From the NCBI GenBank assembly GCA_963749825.1, contig CAVVOI010000012.1:1612001-1676000 (forward strand): 64,000 nt of DNA. Reading direction: 5' to 3'. Each line of letters begins with the position of its first letter. The first letter of the stretch is position 1. Of the stretch, positions 17,043 to 26,163 are shown piece by piece. Position numbers and translations under genes: made by a program. The stretch comes from UBA11865 sp963749825. GTDB taxonomy: Bacteria; Chloroflexota; Anaerolineae; Promineifilales; Promineifilaceae. The notes under the pieces were generated by a model that was not told where the DNA came from, ran no database searches, and saw only the letters and a program-made list of their open reading frames with translations.

Positions 17043-19370
17043 TTATCGCTTACCAATCAGGCGCCCAATATCCTTGCCAACCCAGACTTCGCTGGCAAAT
17101 TTTGGATTGCTGGCTGAAGCCACAAAATAGGTGACGCCTTGGATTATGGGGCGGTCTTGTAGCTCACGCCAGAATCGCAGATATTCCTGGGCCATTTGGA
17201 TCGCAGGCAACCCCCTTCCTTTGCGGCTGGCTTCGGTGATCCACATATTTCGCGAACGAAAACGGCTAATGTAATCGTCGACCTGGTCCAAGGTCTTCGC
17301 CATACTATAAACATCTGACCAGTAAACATGTATGCCCAGACCATCGGCCGCTTCGACTGCTGCCCGATTTGCTTCCAAGAACTGGATGTGATCTAGTTTA
17401 ACACCGGTCACGGTGCTGCCCGGCGTCAATCCTGGAAATATAAAACGGGCGTTGGGAAGAGCCTGGCGATAACGCCTCAGCAATTCGCGCCACCATACGC
17501 TGAAAGTCGCGCCGTCGGACCAGCTACTGCCTAAACCTTCATCAACCACGTTGGGCTCGTTATGCAATTCCACGACCACCTGCCGGCCCTGCAGTTGATC
17601 CAAGGCGCGACGGACATCGCCAAGCGTATAGTCCAAGAATTTGCCAGGGCTGATGTTCCGGCCGCTGAAGGAGAGAAATGCCCTGACGATAAATTGTGCT
17701 TCTGGATGCGCCTTCGCTAAACGCCGAATATCCTCCGCGCTATGGAAGGAAAGCACCTTGATGACGCCCGGCCGGAGGGCGGCGAATTCTTTGTGTTCAG
17801 CCTCGCTTATGGGTGGATCGGCCGAGGCGTGAAGGCCAATTCGAACCCGGCCGATGATCTGCGAATCAGGGTCTGGAACGTCATCGTCGGCCACAGGTGG
17901 TTTCAAAAGATCATCCCGCACCCGAACAGGCGTATATTCCCCCTTGGCTGGCCCTGTCACAGAGATATTGGTGCCGGCGGGAATGAATCCGATCTTTGTC
18001 GCGTCGCGTTGAGGTAATTCCCGCAAATTACTACCATAACGAGCCACCTTAGCTTGATTTCCGCTAACGATTAGGCCGTTGGTGAAAGCCCAGCCCGGCG
18101 TTGTATCATGGTCAGGCTTCGGCAGGGGTGTTGGCGACGCATCTTTGGGCCAGGGATCCGGCGTGGCCACGTTTGGTATTGGATCTATTGCATTCAAAAC
18201 ATCCGCCTTACGTGTGAGCACCGGCGTATATTCTCCGCGGACTGATCCGGCAATGCTAATGGTAGCATAAGCCTTTACAAGGCCGATTGTTTGACCTGTT
18301 CTATCGGGTTTGCTTCGCAAATTAACGCCAAGGCGGGAAGTCAATGCTTGTCGCCTGCCGTTAGGGCTTAGAAATTGAGTCAGGACCCAGCCCAGATAAC
18401 CTTCTTTTGGTGGAATGATGGCTGGATCGGGGGGTGGGTCAGGCAGGTTGACTGGTTCTAGAAAGTCATTCCGCCGGACGCGAACCGGTACATACAGTTC
18501 TTTTGGCGCGCCGGTAACAGTCACTGTGCTACTGGCTTTGATCACCCCAATGTTGGTGGCATTTCGTTCTGGTCTCGTCCTCAGATTGATTCCATGGGAA
18601 CCGACCACTGCCTGCTTGCCGGCAACGGTCAGAAAGCGTTTCCAAGCCCATCCGTCGACGGTGGATACAATTGGCGGGGGTTCGGCCGCCGGTTTCGGGT
18701 TAGCTTGATCGTTCAAGCCAATAGCAGCAAGAGAAACATTAACCTCGACAAACGGCTTCTTCTGCGTACGGACGAGGATGATGGTGCCGGCCGGAATGAG
18801 TTTCTTAATATCGCGATTTACGTATAAAGTTGCGCCGCCGGCATTAACCTGAGCTAGATCGTCATGGATGTAGATCGAATCGGCTAATACCCAACCTTTG
18901 ACAAACGGGCCGGCCGGTTTTTTCCATCCTAACAAAGGCAATAAATATTGGGTGGGATCGATTATCTCGTAAGGCCAATTATCGTATTTGGCGTCCTTCT
19001 TCTTCAGTGTAAAGTGGAGATGCGAACCGAAGCTATTACCGGTATTATCAGCCAGGCCTAGGACCGTGCCTGCTTCAACGATTTGACCCGTTCGTACGAA
19101 CACTTTTTGCAAATGCGCGTAAATGGTCTTGTAACCGTCCTGGTGAGCGACGCGAACGTGGATGCCATAATTATGCCCGCTCGGTTGATTATGGATCCGG
19201 AATACTTCCCCAGGGGCTACGCAAAAGACTTTGCTCCCCGTAGGAGCTTTGATGTCGATGCCATCATGCCCAGGGAGGCCAAATTGTGCATAATTTTGTG
19301 GATTAGCCCCAAAATGTTGTGTTATGACTGGATATTCTGTGGGCCAGACCTCAAATCTGAAATCCCCCAT
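17043..19370 (-). CDS. M23 peptidase / SH3b repeats / GH-A-like glycosidase fusion
   Basis: A 775-residue multidomain protein. Residues 1-145 form an M23 (LytM) metallopeptidase: GHDGIDIKAP supplies zinc ligands His35 and Asp39, and SHLHF near residue 115 the second His pair. Three SH3b-like segments follow at about 150-480, each with a G-W-x-x-x-x-F-L start and N-L-R-x-x-P-x-R core. The C-terminal 270 residues look like a TIM-barrel glycoside hydrolase of clan GH-A: VVELHNEPNV carries the putative acid/base Glu and NMWITEASRKG the nucleophile Glu. The set suggests a cell-wall or polysaccharide lytic enzyme. However, no signal peptide is visible, since the protein begins MGDFRFEVWPTEYPVITQHF. 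It converges on the giant TPR gene, with only 14 bases between stops. Confidence 0.8.
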   Translation of the reverse strand: MGDFRFEVWPTEYPVITQHFGANPQNYAQFGLPGHDGIDIKAPTGSKVFCVAPGEVFRIHNQPSGHNYGIHVRVAHQDGYKTIYAHLQKVFVRTGQIVEAGTVLGLADNTGNSFGSHLHFTLKKKDAKYDNWPYEIIDPTQYLLPLLGWKKPAGPFVKGWVLADSIYIHDDLAQVNAGGATLYVNRDIKKLIPAGTIILVRTQKKPFVEVNVSLAAIGLNDQANPKPAAEPPPIVSTVDGWAWKRFLTVAGKQAVVGSHGINLRTRPERNATNIGVIKASSTVTVTGAPKELYVPVRVRRNDFLEPVNLPDPPPDPAIIPPKEGYLGWVLTQFLSPNGRRQALTSRLGVNLRSKPDRTGQTIGLVKAYATISIAGSVRGEYTPVLTRKADVLNAIDPIPNVATPDPWPKDASPTPLPKPDHDTTPGWAFTNGLIVSGNQAKVARYGSNLRELPQRDATKIGFIPAGTNISVTGPAKGEYTPVRVRDDLLKPPVADDDVPDPDSQIIGRVRIGLHASADPPISEAEHKEFAALRPGVIKVLSFHSAEDIRRLAKAHPEAQFIVRAFLSFSGRNISPGKFLDYTLGDVRRALDQLQGRQVVVELHNEPNVVDEGLGSSWSDGATFSVWWRELLRRYRQALPNARFIFPGLTPGSTVTGVKLDHIQFLEANRAAVEAADGLGIHVYWSDVYSMAKTLDQVDDYISRFRSRNMWITEASRKGRGLPAIQMAQEYLRFWRELQDRPIIQGVTYFVASASNPKFASEVWVGKDIGRLIGKR

Positions 19371-19616
19371 CCTGTTTCCTATTCAGTTACCGGCACTACA
19401 CGTAGATTATGTCATGTAGTCTAGCCCAAATATAGGTGAGAAGCAAACGATCCTGACGCCTGAACGAGAAGGGCTTCATCTTCAAGAAGAGACTATCTTT
19501 GGAACCTTGTTTCCTCATTACCTCGCAGCTACAGCAAATAAAGAAGTAATCAGAGGAATTTTTGCTTTGTTCAAATCAATTACTTCGGCTTACTCATTAA
19601 TTGGAAATTGGATAAT

Positions 19617-19644
19617 TTGCCCAAAGGCTACCTCACAGTAGAAT
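19617..19644 (+). promoter_or_regulatory. Promoter just upstream of the 113-residue protein
   Basis: TTGCCC at 19617-19622, a 16-base spacer and TAGAAT at 19639-19644. The ATG at 19651 begins six bases later, so the transcript would start at or next to the start codon. An AAAGG in the gap could alternatively act as a very short ribosome site. Confidence 0.4.
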
Positions 19645-19650
19645 TAAAGG

Positions 19651-19992
19651 ATGGGTTTCTTAAAAAAACTATTTGGCAGCAAAGATTCGAATCAAAGTGG
19701 AAAGGCAGACCCCGAGGGCTTTTTTGTATACGTCCAGTGCGACCGATGTGAGGCAAAAGTCCGCTTGCGAATTAATAAACAGTACGACTTAAGCCCGACC
19801 GGTGATGGCTATGAATGGCATAAAACCATCGTTGATAGCCGTTGTTTTCAGAGAATACCGACGGTTGCTCATTTTGATCGTGGCCTAAATATGACTGACG
19901 CCGACATCCAGGGTGGCCGGTATATCTCCTTTGAAGAGTATGAAGCGAAAGAGGTAAGCCAGCCCACCGACTCTGAAGCAGAGGAAGGCTAA
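19651..19992 (+). CDS. Conserved hypothetical protein with CxxC motif
   Basis: A 113-residue protein of unknown function. It begins MGFLKKLFGSK, then has YVQCDRCEAKVRLRINKQYD, where the CxxC pair looks like half of a zinc ribbon. A single later Cys follows in VDSRCFQRIP. A conserved-looking WHKTIVDSR and FDRGLNMTDADIQGGRYIS follow, then an acidic tail. It precedes the glutaredoxin and lspA genes on the same strand, with gaps of about 100 and 30 bases, so all three may be co-transcribed. I do not recognise a named family. Confidence 0.65.
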   Translation: MGFLKKLFGSKDSNQSGKADPEGFFVYVQCDRCEAKVRLRINKQYDLSPTGDGYEWHKTIVDSRCFQRIPTVAHFDRGLNMTDADIQGGRYISFEEYEAKEVSQPTDSEAEEG

Positions 19993-20094
19993 AGTCTGGT
20001 GACCTTATATACAAAATCGCCTCAATTGTGCTTGTCTGCTACTGTCATCACGAAAAAGGGGTTTTTCTCTACTTAACCTGGAAAAACTATTGTC

Positions 20095-20418
20095 ATGGAT
20101 CAATCGTCAGAAAAAGACATCACGCTCTATACCTCAAAATGGTGCGCCCATTCAAGAAGCGTCGAAGGATTTCTGAACCGGAATGAAATCGAGGTCAACA
20201 AGATCGATATTGATGGTAATGGTGAAGCGCGAGCCCAATTAATCGAGATCAATGGGGGATTCGCTAGCGTACCTACCCTGGTATTCTCCGATGGGTCCAA
20301 ATTGACCGAGCCATCTACTGCCCAACTTCAAAAAAAGCTTGGCCTTGAGTCATCACAAGGTCTGATGGATCGCGTACGTAGTCTCATCGGCCAAAATGAT
20401 CAGGGTAATAAGACCTGA
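20095..20418 (+). CDS. Glutaredoxin-like protein (monothiol)
   Basis: A 107-residue thioredoxin-fold protein. ITLYTSKWCAHSRSVEGFL places the redox motif near residue 18 as Cys-Ala-His-Ser, so the resolving Cys of the usual CxxC is replaced by Ser. FASVPTLVFSDGSKLTEPS has the cis-Pro loop (VPT) that contacts the active site. The length fits mycoredoxin or NrdH-type glutaredoxins plus a 25-residue tail. A monothiol site suits deglutathionylation-like or Fe-S chemistry rather than dithiol exchange, but the physiological thiol in this organism is not known. It lies directly upstream of lspA, 30 bases away. Confidence 0.75.
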   Translation: MDQSSEKDITLYTSKWCAHSRSVEGFLNRNEIEVNKIDIDGNGEARAQLIEINGGFASVPTLVFSDGSKLTEPSTAQLQKKLGLESSQGLMDRVRSLIGQNDQGNKT

Positions 20419-20448
20419 GAAAGTGGATCAATCCTACTTATCAATGTG

Positions 20449-20934
20449 ATGCTCCCTTATTTACTTATCCTCGTGGCTTTCGCGGCCGACCGGCTCACCA
20501 AGTGGTGGGCAACTAATAATCTGACCGATACCAGCCCCGTCCATATGCATGAATATTTGACCCTGTATCCAACCTATAACCGGGGCATCGCCTTTGGATT
20601 TATGCAAGGCATCGGCCCGCTCGTGGGCTGGTTATCCATAGCCGTTGTTTTTGGATTATTCATTTACATGGTTCGAGTGCCCCGATCCATGTGGTTATTA
20701 CGAATAGGCTTAGCATTAATTATCGGGGGCGCGATGGGCAACTTGATCGATCGGGTTACCGCTGGTCAAGTGCTCGACTTCATCCAAACGCCTATTCGAC
20801 CGGGAATTTTTAACGTGGCTGATATCATGATCAACACGGGGGTCGTCTTGTCATTGCTGGGCGCATTTCTACAACGAGAGCGTCCCGAACAAAAACTACA
20901 AGAGCTAGAGGTTGAGGAACGTCCAGAGGCCTAA
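20449..20934 (+). CDS. lspA: Lipoprotein signal peptidase (SPase II)
   Basis: A 161-residue membrane aspartic protease that cleaves prolipoprotein signal peptides at the cytoplasmic membrane. The usual four transmembrane segments are present. Family boxes are visible: ADRLTKWWA near residue 12, YNRGIAFGFMQG near 45, GGAMGNLIDRVTAGQVLDFI near 95-115 with the first catalytic Asp region, and FNVADIMINTGVV near 125 with the second catalytic Asp. I chose ATG at 20449; an in-frame GTG lies one codon earlier. The C-terminus ends in a short charged tail. Confidence 0.93.
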   Translation: MLPYLLILVAFAADRLTKWWATNNLTDTSPVHMHEYLTLYPTYNRGIAFGFMQGIGPLVGWLSIAVVFGLFIYMVRVPRSMWLLRIGLALIIGGAMGNLIDRVTAGQVLDFIQTPIRPGIFNVADIMINTGVVLSLLGAFLQRERPEQKLQELEVEERPEA

Positions 20935-21006
20935 CGAAGCGAGGTTTCTTCGTATTTAGTGTGAAACAGTCCCGTTTTACAAGACAAGGCAGTTAGCCTG
21001 TTTCGC

Positions 21007-22716
21007 CTAGTCTCGATGTATTAGGCTGAGGATTAGGAACAAGCCGGCCAACCCCCAGAATACATAACCTAAGGTTTCTTCCCCGGCTACGTAGAATACT
21101 GTCCCGCATAGCAATAGAGCCGCTACAATCAGACTCCAATTCGGCCGGCTGATACGTCTTTCGATTCGATCGAGGCGTCGCAAAAGCGCGCGGTCTTGGG
21201 TGGTCTGGACGCGCAGACGGCCGGATTCGGCCACAGCCAATACCCGTTCCACTTGCGCCGGCAGTGTCAATAGAACTCGCAGCCACTCGGCAATCGTGGC
21301 CAGTCCAAACTCAAGACCTGCCTGGCTGCCCATCAAGTTGCGTCCGTACTTCTCCACCAGTTGCCAGGGATTTATGGAGGGATCAAGTTGAGATGCCAGG
21401 CCAGAAAGCATACCCATGGCCCGGCCGAAAAAGATAAAATCCTGCGGTACCTGGAAGGGAAACTCGAACATGATATCGCGGAATTCGCGGGAGAATTCCT
21501 GGATCTCCTCCGGATCGGGTTGGCTTAATTCGGCCAGGTTCCGGCCCCACATCTGATCCAGGAGTTGTTCTAGGGCTTCAGTAATACGGTCTAAGTCACT
21601 GCCGGGTAAAAAGAAACCCAGGTCCTTAAATGCCAAGGTAAGTTGGCGCGCATCGCGTTGGGTTACCGCTACCAAAACCCGGCGCAAATTTTCGCCCATG
21701 AGTTCTTCAATATGACCGACCATGCCGAAATCGACAAAGGACAGGCGGAACGGCCGGTTCTGACCATCGGATCTGCTATTGGCCGGGCCAATTGGTTGGA
21801 TGAACAAATTGCCCGGGTGGGGATCGGCGTGAAAAAAACCTTCTTCAAAAATCTGTTTGAAATAGGCGTCCAATAGCCGGATGGCAACTTCCCTCTGATC
21901 AATGCCGGCCTCCGCCAACGCTTCTTCGTCGGTGATCTTGATTCCGGAAACGTCTTCCAAAACCAGAACACGGCGAGTCGAGTGCTGCCTGTATACGGCC
22001 GGGATTCGAACGCCGGGATCATCGGCAAATATCACGGCAAAGCGTTCAGCGTTATCCGCTTCACTGACATAATCTAACTCCTCCCACATCGTCTCCGAGA
22101 ATTCCGCCAGGAGCGCTGGCACATCAGCTCGTTTCCGAATCGGCTTGTAGCGCATGACCCAGCCGGATACGACGCTCAAAGCTGCCAAATCGGTCCGGAC
22201 GATATCCTCAATGTACGGCCTCTGGACCTTGACTACAACGTCCTTAGCATTTGGATCGTGGTTCGCTCCGGCCTCAGGCACCAAACGGGCACGATGAGCC
22301 TGGCCCAGCGATGCGGCTGCTAGTGGTTCAGCCCAAAAATGAGTGAAGTGATCATCGACGTCGCCCAATTCCGCGTTTAAGATGATTTCGATCTGATAAA
22401 AAGGAACGGGTGGCACTTCATCCTGAAGACCGGATAATTCATCGGTGATTTCGGGAGGTAACACATCAACACGAGAGCTGAGAAATTGTCCCAGCTTGAT
22501 CATCACGCCACCCATTTCGATGGCCACTTCGCGGAAGCGGCGGGCCATGCGCCGGTAGCGTTCTGGACGGCCGCGTCGAACCCGGCTTTTGAAGATCCGG
22601 CCGATGAGTAAATCCCACCAGATAACGTTGGCCAACACACCGGAAAAGAACCACAATATCTTTCGATATCGAGCCCTATCGATGATTTCTGGTTGCTCTT
22701 CGATGTGGGTAGTCAT
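21007..22716 (-). CDS. AarF/ABC1/UbiB family kinase-like protein
   Basis: A 569-residue atypical protein-kinase-like ATPase. The family KxGQ motif is in MIKLGQFLSSRVDVLP near residue 75. The alanine-rich loop that replaces the P-loop is LAAASLGQAHRARL near 135. The invariant Lys is in DVVVKVQRP near 165, the catalytic loop is GFFHADPHPGNLF near 298, and the metal-binding DFG is in LSFVDFGMVGHI near 330. Two transmembrane helices close the protein (SLIVAALLLCGTVFYVA and LGYVFWGLAGLFLILSLI). UbiB/COQ8 homologs support quinone biosynthesis or lipid handling at the membrane. No ubiquinone genes are nearby, so the substrate is open. Confidence 0.9.
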   Translation of the reverse strand: MTTHIEEQPEIIDRARYRKILWFFSGVLANVIWWDLLIGRIFKSRVRRGRPERYRRMARRFREVAIEMGGVMIKLGQFLSSRVDVLPPEITDELSGLQDEVPPVPFYQIEIILNAELGDVDDHFTHFWAEPLAAASLGQAHRARLVPEAGANHDPNAKDVVVKVQRPYIEDIVRTDLAALSVVSGWVMRYKPIRKRADVPALLAEFSETMWEELDYVSEADNAERFAVIFADDPGVRIPAVYRQHSTRRVLVLEDVSGIKITDEEALAEAGIDQREVAIRLLDAYFKQIFEEGFFHADPHPGNLFIQPIGPANSRSDGQNRPFRLSFVDFGMVGHIEELMGENLRRVLVAVTQRDARQLTLAFKDLGFFLPGSDLDRITEALEQLLDQMWGRNLAELSQPDPEEIQEFSREFRDIMFEFPFQVPQDFIFFGRAMGMLSGLASQLDPSINPWQLVEKYGRNLMGSQAGLEFGLATIAEWLRVLLTLPAQVERVLAVAESGRLRVQTTQDRALLRRLDRIERRISRPNWSLIVAALLLCGTVFYVAGEETLGYVFWGLAGLFLILSLIHRD

Positions 22717-22822
22717 CAGCGAATCAGTGCTCCCATGAATCTATGTTGCGCGTGCCTGATGAGTGGATAGTCAAATCTTGTGTCAATTTGAAGAGCCCAC
22801 CTAAAAAATAGCCGGCACTCAA

Positions 22823-22855
22823 GAAAAAAGACTTCGCCCTTATTCAAGCGAAGCC
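22823..22855 (-). terminator. Rho-independent terminator of tRNA-Glu
   Basis: On the minus strand GGCTTCGC, a ten-base loop, GCGAAGTC and then TTTTTTC. The 8-base stem has one G-T pair. It lies about 16 bases past the tRNA 3' end. Confidence 0.75.
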
Positions 22856-22870
22856 TCCTGTCAAATATTG

Positions 22871-22943
22871 TGGCCCATACGGGACTCGAACCCGTGTTTC
22901 GGCCTTGAGAGGGCCGCGTCCTAGGCCGCTAGACGAATGGGCC
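22871..22943 (-). tRNA. tRNA-Glu (anticodon CTC)
   Basis: A 73-base tRNA on the minus strand. The acceptor stem is GGCCCAT with ATGGGCC and discriminator A. The anticodon loop CCTCTCAAG gives CTC, which reads GAG codons. The T arm contains GGTTCGAGTC. CCA is not encoded. It has its own promoter and terminator, so it is a monocistronic unit. Confidence 0.95.
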
Positions 22944-22957
22944 ATTTAGCGATGCGG

Positions 22958-22986
22958 ATTCTAACAGAGGGGCAATTGGCTGTCAA
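22958..22986 (-). promoter_or_regulatory. Promoter of tRNA-Glu
   Basis: On the minus strand: perfect TTGACA at 22986-22981, a 17-base spacer, and TAGAAT at 22963-22958. It lies 14 bases before the tRNA 5' end. Confidence 0.8.
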
Positions 22987-23090
22987 ACCTGGAAACCTTG
23001 TTATGTGCCGTTTGCTTTCACCTGGTTTACCTCCCATAAATTGAGGCGATTAATATTCAAGCTGGCATTCCTGTTTCGCTCAATGTGCCC

Positions 23091-23096
23091 TATAAT
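23091..23096 (+). promoter_or_regulatory. -10 box next to the pcrA start
   Basis: A perfect TATAAT ends eight bases before the ATG at 23105, predicting a leaderless or nearly leaderless mRNA. The -35 region is weak (TTCCTG at 23068-23073). No Shine-Dalgarno sequence is visible. Confidence 0.45.
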
Positions 23097-23104
23097 TGCC
23101 CATC

Positions 23105-25382
23105 ATGGGAAATCTCAACAACTTAAATGAAGCACAAAGGGCGGCCGTCGAAGCCGGTTCGGGGCCAATCCTCGTTTTAGCCGGTCCTGGCAGCGGCAAG
23201 ACCAGGGTCCTCACCCACCGGATAGTTTACCTGATTCAAGAACTAGATATCGCACCCTGGCGTATCATGGCTGTAACCTTCACCAACAAAGCCGCTCGCG
23301 AGATGCGACACCGGATCGATTCTCTTTTAGGCGATAAATCCAGTGGCTTAACCATGGGCACTTTTCATGCGACATGCGCCCGAATATTGCGCAGAGAAAG
23401 CGAGAATCTGCTGGGATATGACGGAAATTTCCTGATTTTCGACACGGCCGACCAGCGCCAGGTAGCCAAACAAGCGATACAGGATCTCGGGCTAGACGAT
23501 AAGAAATTCTCTCCGAATCGGATGCTGTCCGGTATCAGCACGGCCAAGAATGAGTTGGTCACACCGGAACAATACGCCGCCAGCAACTATATTTCCGAGA
23601 TAATCCGACGCGTCTACCAACGCTACCAGGAGATCTTGGTAGCCAATAACGCCATGGATTTCGACGATTTATTGATGAATGCGGTGCTACTGCTCGACGA
23701 TCGGCCTGATGTTCTGGAACGGTACCAACAAAAATACCAATATATCCTGGTAGATGAATTTCAAGATACCAACACAGCTCAATATGAGCTGCTCAAACGA
23801 TTGGTGAACAGCAAGGGAAATATCTTCGTGGTGGGCGACGCCGACCAATCGATCTACAAGTGGCGCGGCGCCGATTTCCGGAATCTCATCCGATATCGGG
23901 AACATTATCCAAATGCCCAACTGATTCTGTTGGAGCAAAATTACCGTTCTACCCAGGTGATACTCGACGCAGCCAAGGCTATCATCCGCCACAACCGGGA
24001 AAGAGTGGATAAGGAGTTGTTCACCAATAGAAAGGGCGGCGCCCAGATCACGATCCGGGAAGCTTATAATGACGTGGAAGAAGCCGAGTTGGTGGTCAAC
24101 ACGATCGAACAAATCTTACTTGAAGGCGTTCATCTCGGCGACTGCGCCGTCATGTACCGTACGAACGCCCAGTCCCGTGTATTAGAAGAAGCTTTTATCA
24201 GGTCCGGCATTAATTACCGGCTGGTCGGAGCTACCCGGTTCTACGGGCGGCGCGAAATCAAGGACCTGATCGCCTATTTACGGCTCGTACACAGCCTGGC
24301 CGATTCAGTTAGTTTCGGCCGGGTCCTCAACACCCCCACCAGAGGCATCGGTAAAAAAACAATGCAAACCCTTAGCCAATGGGCACAAAGGGAAGGCCAA
24401 CAACCAGGCCAAGCGTTAATTCGGCTGGTCGAAGAACCCGATCTTGCTCACCCATTCAGCGGGCGTGCCCTTAGCGCACTTTCTAGGTTCGGGAATATGC
24501 TGAGGAATTGGATTTCATTGAAGGACCAGCTGACTATCGGCGAATTTGTTGGACACGATTATCGACGGCACCGGATATCGCCTATTCATTGACGACGGCA
24601 CGGCCGAGGGGCGGGATCGCTGGGCCAATGTGATGGAATTACGCAACGTGGCGATAGAATTCGACGAGCTCACCTTGAGCGAATTTCTCGAGCAAGTAGC
24701 TCTTGTCGCCGATATCGACGATCTCGAGGAAGACCCGGATGCACCCACTCTGCTGACGCTCCATGCTGCAAAAGGGCTTGAGTTTCCCGTGGTCTTCATC
24801 GTTGGCCTGGAAGAAGGCATGTTGCCCCATAGTCGTTCGCTGGACGAGGCCGATGAGTTGGCCGAGGAACGCCGGTTGTTCTATGTAGGCTTGACACGGG
24901 CGAAGGATCGTATTTTTCTCTCCCATGCCTTCCGGCGCACGACTTACGGCGGCACTGAAGTCTCGGTGCCGTCCCGATTCATCCAAGATATCCCCAAAGA
25001 ATTGATGGATGGAGGATCGAGTAGTCAGCGTAGACAGGAATCCCGGCGCCGGGTTAGTTCTTGGAACTGGTCTTCGGAAGCAAGCAATAGATCCGCCGTC
25101 CGCGGAACAGACATGGGCGCAGGCCAAGAAATGACTGTCCGAAAAGTCTTGCCCGAACCTTATTCAGGGCAAAGTCTCACCAAACGCGAAAAAAAGCCCG
25201 CCTTGACCAAGGCTCAATACCGCACCGGGCAACAAGTGCATCACCAAAAATTTGGCAAAGGGATCGTGATCGAGAGTAAACTCACGGGCAATGACGAAGA
25301 AGTCGTCGTCGCCTTCAGCGATACCGATGTAGGTATTAAAAAGCTGGTGGCCAGCCTGGCGAAATTGGAGATCAAGGAATAG
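23105..25382 (+). pseudogene. pcrA: UvrD/PcrA-type DNA helicase, interrupted by a +1 frameshift
   Basis: A superfamily 1A 3'-5' helicase for DNA repair and replication restart, about 758 residues if the frame is restored. The 5' part has the Q-motif start LNEAQRAAVEAGSGPILVLA, Walker A GPGSGKT, VDEFQDTN (motif II), GDADQSIYKWRGAD (III) and QNYRSTQ (IV). It leaves frame after LTIGEF near 24547. The 3' part resumes with LLDTIIDGTGY, then LHAAKGLEF (V), EERRLFYVGLTRAK (VI) and a C-terminal Tudor-like HHQKFGKGIV. Removing one T from TTT at 24545-24547 reads GELLDTII, matching the PcrA consensus. The gene is otherwise complete, so a sequencing or assembly error is as likely as true decay. Confidence 0.85.
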
Positions 25383-25390
25383 ATGACCTG

Positions 25391-25446
25391 CACCAACATC
25401 CTGTGGTGGCACCAACATCCTGTGGTGGCACCAACATCCTGTGGTG
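25391..25446 (+). repeat. Three tandem copies of a 19-base hairpin unit
   Basis: CACCAACATCCTGTGGTG occurs at 25391-25408, 25410-25427 and 25429-25446, with a single G between copies. Each unit has CACCA/TGGTG ends that can pair. The array fills the gap between the pcrA stop and the phosphatase start. Confidence 0.9.
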
Positions 25447-25453
25447 ATTGATA

Positions 25454-26161
25454 ATGGAATTGTTATTCGCAGTCGCTAAAGTTAGCAAATATGCCTCGAG
25501 GGAGAGCGGCGATACGTTGGAGATGACCGAACGCCCTCATGGCGGTTTGTCAATGGTCTTAGTTGACGGACAACGAAGCGGCCGATCGGCCAAAGCTATC
25601 AGCAACGTGGTAGCCCGCAAAGCTGTTCAACTCCTGGCTGAAGGCGTACGAGATGGCGCGGCTGCCCGCGCCGCCCACGATTACCTCTTCACCTACCGGG
25701 GAGGTAAAGTCAGCGCTACGCTCAATATTTTGTCGGTAGATACGCGCAGTGGAACCCTGGTAATTTCACGAAATAATCCGGCTCCGGTTGTCATTCGTAC
25801 AGCAGAGAAAGGAGTCTACCTGCTGGACGAGCCTTCTTCGGTCGTTGGCGTCCATCGTCAGGTTAAACCAATCATAACCGAGATCCCGGTAGCCGTCGGA
25901 ACCGTCATCGTCATCTTTACCGATGGGTTGCAACATGCCGGATCCTTAAGTGGGTCAATAGGTTTGAATCCCGCAGCTATCGTAGCTGATCTGATCGACG
26001 GTGATACTTGGGATGCCAGCCAAATCGCCGATACTCTCTTAGAAAGCGCCTTAGAATTGGAAAAAGGACGGCCGAAGGACGATATCAGCATCATGTGCAT
26101 ATCCGTGGTAGCCAAACAAAGCGATGACACGCGCCGCCTCTACGGCCGGCTGCCGTTGTAA
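25454..26161 (+). CDS. SpoIIE/PPM-type serine phosphatase domain protein
   Basis: A 235-residue protein built almost only of a SpoIIE-like PP2C (PPM) phosphatase domain. Metal-binding Asp candidates are in MVLVDGQRSGRSAKA near residue 38, IFTDGLQHAG near 157 and GRPKDDISIM near 215. GKVSATLNILSVD matches the usual central strand pair. The common DGxGHG has become DGQRSG, losing the His, so it is an unusual variant. In other bacteria these enzymes dephosphorylate anti-anti-sigma factors. No STAS or anti-sigma gene is nearby. The ATG at 25454 is preferred over a TTG at 25448. Its stop lies two bases before the next gene, so the pair is translationally linked. Confidence 0.75.
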   Translation: MELLFAVAKVSKYASRESGDTLEMTERPHGGLSMVLVDGQRSGRSAKAISNVVARKAVQLLAEGVRDGAAARAAHDYLFTYRGGKVSATLNILSVDTRSGTLVISRNNPAPVVIRTAEKGVYLLDEPSSVVGVHRQVKPIITEIPVAVGTVIVIFTDGLQHAGSLSGSIGLNPAAIVADLIDGDTWDASQIADTLLESALELEKGRPKDDISIMCISVVAKQSDDTRRLYGRLPL

Positions 26162-26163
26162 AA

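Noticed and set aside
25391..25446. CRISPR array made of the three 19-base units
   Set aside because: Units are separated by only one base, so there are no spacers.
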